From: Glutamicibacter sp. B1
Lineage (GTDB): Bacteria; Actinomycetota; Actinomycetes; Actinomycetales; Micrococcaceae
Length of the DNA stretch: 64,000 nt
Reading direction: 5' to 3'
Assembly: GCF_039602135.1 (NCBI RefSeq)
Contig: NZ_CP125942.1
Coordinates: forward strand, 1,984,001 to 2,048,000
Below, one piece after another: positions 61,532 to 64,000 of this stretch (position 1 is the first letter of the stretch; the number at the start of each line of letters is the position of its first letter). The notes below the pieces were generated by a model. It saw nothing but the letters and a program-made list of their open reading frames with translations, did not search any database and was not told the origin of the DNA. The translations under genes and the position numbers were made by a program.

Positions 61532-62572
61532 CTACTCTTTGTTCGTGCCAGTAGCGGTGTTCGAAGCCTTGGAGACTTCTTCAGCTTCTGCGCTAGCGGC
61601 TGCCCGCTTGCCCCACGGAGTCCACAGGGACATGACGGTGGCAACCACGATCGCACCAAGAATCACCAGCAGTGAAAGTCCGGTGGAAATGTCCAACCAA
61701 GCGTAATCCAGGTGCTCGCCACCATTGATGAATGGCAGGTTGTTCTCATGCAGTGCGTGGAAGACCAGCTTCACGCCGATAAAAGCGAGGATGAAGCTCA
61801 GCGCGTGCTTCAGGAAGACCAAACGGTTCATCAATCCGCCGAGCAGGAAGTACAACTGACGCAAACCCATCAACGCAAAAATATTCGCGGTGAAGACGAT
61901 AAATGCGGACTTGGTTAGGCCGAAGATTGCTGGAATCGAGTCGAAAGCGAAGAGCAGGTCCGTCATGCCGATGGTCACGAAGACCAGAACCATCGGGGTG
62001 AACAGCTTCTTACCGTCGACCACGGTACGCAGCTTGGCGCCGTCGAAATCGTCGGAGATTGGCATGCGGCTGGTCAGCTTCTTGACCAAGCCGCTCTCTT
62101 CATCCTCATCATCGTCCTTGAGCTGGTTCCATGCGGTCCACAGCAGGAAGGCACCGAAAATGTAGAAGACCCACGACCACTGTTCGATAATCGCTGCACC
62201 GGCCACGATGAAGATCGCGCGCAGAATCAGCGCGATAATAATGCCGAACATCAGCACTTCCTGCTGGTACTTTCGCGATACCGAGAAGCGAGCCATGATG
62301 ATGATAAAGACGAACAGGTTGTCCACCGACAATGCGTATTCGGTGACCCAACCGGCATAGAATTCCTGGCCGATCTGGCTTCCGGCCTGCCACCAAAGGA
62401 TTCCGCCGAAGATTAAGGCCAGGGCGATGTAGATGCCGACAAAGATGCCAGCTTCTTTCATGGAAGGAATGTGCGGACGTTTGGTGACGTACAGCAGGTC
62501 TGCGATGAGCACCGCGCACAAAACAACCAGCGCGATGATCTCAAATTGAATGGTTAACCCATGAGTGCCCAC
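61532..62572 (-). CDS. TerC-family membrane protein (probable Mn2+ exporter)
   Basis: A 346-residue TerC/Alx-family protein with about nine hydrophobic helices. The two signature motifs are present: EYALSVDNLFVFIIIMARF and FAFDSIPAIFGLTKSAFIVFTANIFALMGLRQLYFLLGG, with the membrane aspartates in DN and FD-S that bind the metal. TerC proteins export Mn2+, in part to metallate secreted proteins. GTG 62572 gives MGTHGLTIQFEI, the usual start; the frame is open upstream but lies in a likely manganese riboswitch. The C-terminal 40 residues are a variable cytosolic tail. Confidence 0.92.
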   Translation of the reverse strand: MGTHGLTIQFEIIALVVLCAVLIADLLYVTKRPHIPSMKEAGIFVGIYIALALIFGGILWWQAGSQIGQEFYAGWVTEYALSVDNLFVFIIIMARFSVSRKYQQEVLMFGIIIALILRAIFIVAGAAIIEQWSWVFYIFGAFLLWTAWNQLKDDDEDEESGLVKKLTSRMPISDDFDGAKLRTVVDGKKLFTPMVLVFVTIGMTDLLFAFDSIPAIFGLTKSAFIVFTANIFALMGLRQLYFLLGGLMNRLVFLKHALSFILAFIGVKLVFHALHENNLPFINGGEHLDYAWLDISTGLSLLVILGAIVVATVMSLWTPWGKRAAASAEAEEVSKASNTATGTNKE

Positions 62573-62599
62573 GGACGAGCGACCTTTCGTTGGAGGGTA

Positions 62600-62745
62600 T
62601 GGAAAATCGCCGCAAGTCTCTCCGCCGTCATCCAAGCTTCCCTGTAACGAGAAAGCACGTGTGCTGATCGGCTGCTGCGCCCGGCGAAACGTCTTTGGTT
62701 CGCGTGTTGACGTTCACAGCATTGGGATACTCCCCTACGTCCAAA
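62600..62745 (-). ncRNA. Probable yybP-ykoY manganese riboswitch upstream of terC
   Basis: On the minus strand the leader of terC contains GTAGGGGAGTA (62738-62728), the conserved loop-1 element of the yybP-ykoY family, and about 110 bases later AGAGACTTGC (62612-62621 region), the loop-3 AGACTT element; between them a C-GTCAACACGCG stem segment fits the second helix. In this RNA the two loops dock around Mn2+. yybP-ykoY RNAs commonly precede terC genes. The 3' helix and expression platform would lie at about 62575-62611. Boundaries are approximate. Confidence 0.75.
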
Positions 62746-62762
62746 CATCTAGTGTAGCGCAC

Positions 62763-62783
62763 AGCCTCCCCACAGGCTTTTTT
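62763..62783. terminator. Small hairpin between uvrB and the terC leader
   Basis: AGCCT (62763-62767) and AGGCT (62774-62778) with six bases between, followed by TTTTTT on the plus strand. It is just past the uvrB stop on the minus strand, where no T tract follows, so assignment is weak. Confidence 0.35.
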
Positions 62784-62792
62784 AACCTTCAT

Positions 62793-64000
62793 TTAGGCGT
62801 GCCCGGCCGCCTTCATCTGGCGTAGCTCCTTCTTGAGTTCGGATACTTCGTCACGGATTCGCGCAGCCAATTCGAACTGTAGTTCCGCGGCCGCGGCATG
62901 CATCTGTTCGGTCATCTCTTCAATTTGGGACAACAGGTCTTCTGCCGGAGCGGCCGCCAAACCGTCCTTACGCACGGTTGTAGAGGCTTTACTCCGCTTC
63001 GCGTCCTTTGCCAACCGGTTATTGTTCAGCAGTTCCTGGGTATCGGCGTCTTCGCGGGCCAGCTGGTCGGTAATATCGGCGATCTTCTTGCGCAGCGGCT
63101 GTGGGTCAATCCCGTGTTCCTTATTGTGTGCTTCCTGAATGGCGCGACGACGATTGGTCTCTTCGATCGCCTGATCCATCGCGTCGGTGATCTTATCGGC
63201 ATACATAATCACCTGGCCCGACACGTTACGAGCGGCACGACCAATGGTCTGAATCAGCGAGGTCGCTGAGCGCAGGAAGCCCTGCTTATCGGCATCAAGG
63301 ATCGCCACGAGCGAGACTTCTGGCAGGTCCAAGCCCTCACGCAACAGGTTAATGCCCACCAGCACATCAAAGGAGCCCATACGTAGTTCACGCAGCAATT
63401 CCACACGGCGGATGGTATCCACGTCCGAGTGCAGGTATTGCACGCGCACCTGATGCTCGGTGAGGTAATCGGTCAGGTCTTCAGCCATGCGCTTGGTCAG
63501 CGTGGTGACCAGCACTCGTTCGTCACGGTCCACACGGGTGCGGATTTCGTCGAGCAAATCATCAATCTGCCCCTTGGTGGGCTTCACAATAATTTCGGGA
63601 TCGATCAAACCGGTCGGGCGAATAATCTGTTCCACGAACCCATCGGATTTGCCCAGCTCATACTTGCCGGGGGTCGCCGAAAGGTACACCGTCTGCCCGA
63701 TCCGCTCCAAGAACTCGTCCCATTTCAACGGACGGTTATCCATCGCTGAAGGCAGGCGGAAGCCGTGTTCAACCAGGGTGCGCTTTCGCGACATATCCCC
63801 TTCATACATGGCACCGATCTGCGGCACGGTCACATGCGACTCGTCGATCACCAGCAAGAAGTCGTCCGGGAAGTAATCCAGCAGGCAGTGCGGTGCGGAA
63901 CCGGCATCACGACCGTCAATATGTCGCGAATAGTTCTCGATGCCGTTGCAGAAGCCCATCTGCTCCATCATTTCCAGGTCATAGGTGGTGCGCATGCGCA
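62793..64000 (-). CDS. uvrB: Excinuclease ABC subunit B, C-terminal part
   Basis: The 3' part of uvrB; the gene continues beyond the window, and the frame is open to the last base. About 400 of roughly 690 residues are visible: [38 protein letters not shown] (Walker B DESH), [10 protein letters not shown], the second helicase domain with [52 protein letters not shown] and QTIGRAARN, then the C-terminal UVR motif ([31 protein letters not shown]) that binds UvrC. It is the DNA-loading helicase-like subunit of UvrABC. Confidence 0.98.
   Translation of the reverse strand, partial: RMRTTYDLEMMEQMGFCNGIENYSRHIDGRDAGSAPHCLLDYFPDDFLLVIDESHVTVPQIGAMYEGDMSRKRTLVEHGFRLPSAMDNRPLKWDEFLERIGQTVYLSATPGKYELGKSDGFVEQIIRPTGLIDPEIIVKPTKGQIDDLLDEIRTRVDRDERVLVTTLTKRMAEDLTDYLTEHQVRVQYLHSDVDTIRRVELLRELRMGSFDVLVGINLLREGLDLPEVSLVAILDADKQGFLRSATSLIQTIGRAARNVSGQVIMYADKITDAMDQAIEETNRRRAIQEAHNKEHGIDPQPLRKKIADITDQLAREDADTQELLNNNRLAKDAKRSKASTTVRKDGLAAAPAEDLLSQIEEMTEQMHAAAAELQFELAARIRDEVSELKKELRQMKAAGHA

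Overview
The window looks like a chromosomal segment of an actinobacterium of the family Micrococcaceae (Arthrobacter / Glutamicibacter-like) with moderate G+C. This rests on: the conserved actinobacterial order uvrC-rapZ-yvcK-whiA, gap-pgk-tpiA-secG and tkt-tal-pgi-zwf-opcA-pgl; ctaA and ctaB flanking the sufR-sufBDC region; opcA and whiA, which are actinobacterial markers; and frequent GTG starts and apparent leaderless mRNAs. No prophage, insertion sequence, CRISPR array or other clearly foreign block is visible. Species assignment is not possible from sequence reading alone.

Layout. 1-8.4 kb: end of a truncated haemoglobin gene, an unknown conserved gene, acyl-CoA thioesterase II, a MOSC/ferredoxin-reductase/2Fe-2S fusion, a divergent soxR/flavin-reductase pair with a textbook SoxR operator, the ribosome ATPase EttA, an SSB paralogue and a CPBP membrane protease. 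8.5-11.6 kb: tRNA-Arg(UCU), an MFS transporter, and an Lrp regulator divergent from a LysE-type exporter. 11.6-16.2 kb: a biotin-uptake operon bioM-bioN-bioY that continues without a break into an AMP-forming acyl-CoA ligase and a thiolase-like enzyme, behind two tandem BioQ-like operators. 16.2-21.5 kb: Fe-S assembly (sufR, sufB, sufD, sufC and two tandem sufT copies, with no sufS or sufU). 21.7-26.8 kb: an ABC exporter with heme A synthase ctaA, a PadR/HAAS-domain pair, and ctaB. 27.6-35.6 kb: pentose-phosphate operon tkt-tal-pgi-zwf-opcA-pgl, followed by a D-amino-acid oxidase. 36.7-40.1 kb: lower glycolysis operon gap-pgk-tpiA-secG. 40.3-50.2 kb: sodA, whiA, yvcK, rapZ, uvrC, plsC-like, HAD phosphatase and uvrA with a LexA-like box. 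50.3-62.8 kb: mostly single genes (lipoprotein, YtrA-type GntR, MBL hydrolase, Tam methyltransferase, DUF3516 helicase, Nudix, APH-like kinase, YdjM-like protein, GNAT, proline iminopeptidase, MarR). 61.5-64 kb: terC behind a likely yybP-ykoY manganese riboswitch, and the 3' part of uvrB.

The segment is mostly housekeeping. Carbon flow (pentose phosphate pathway plus the triose part of glycolysis), heme A synthesis for cytochrome oxidase, Fe-S assembly, excision repair (uvrA, uvrB, uvrC) and redox defence (soxR, sodA) sit close together. The part that most looks like an incompletely described system is the biotin operon. Its last two genes encode a CoA ligase and a thiolase homologue that has lost the second catalytic cysteine, which suggests salvage or synthesis of a biotin precursor rather than ordinary beta-oxidation. 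Regulatory DNA is unusually readable here: SoxR, BioQ-like, PadR-type and LexA-like sites, a Mn2+ riboswitch candidate, and a recurrent TAnnnT-N6-start pattern typical of leaderless transcripts.
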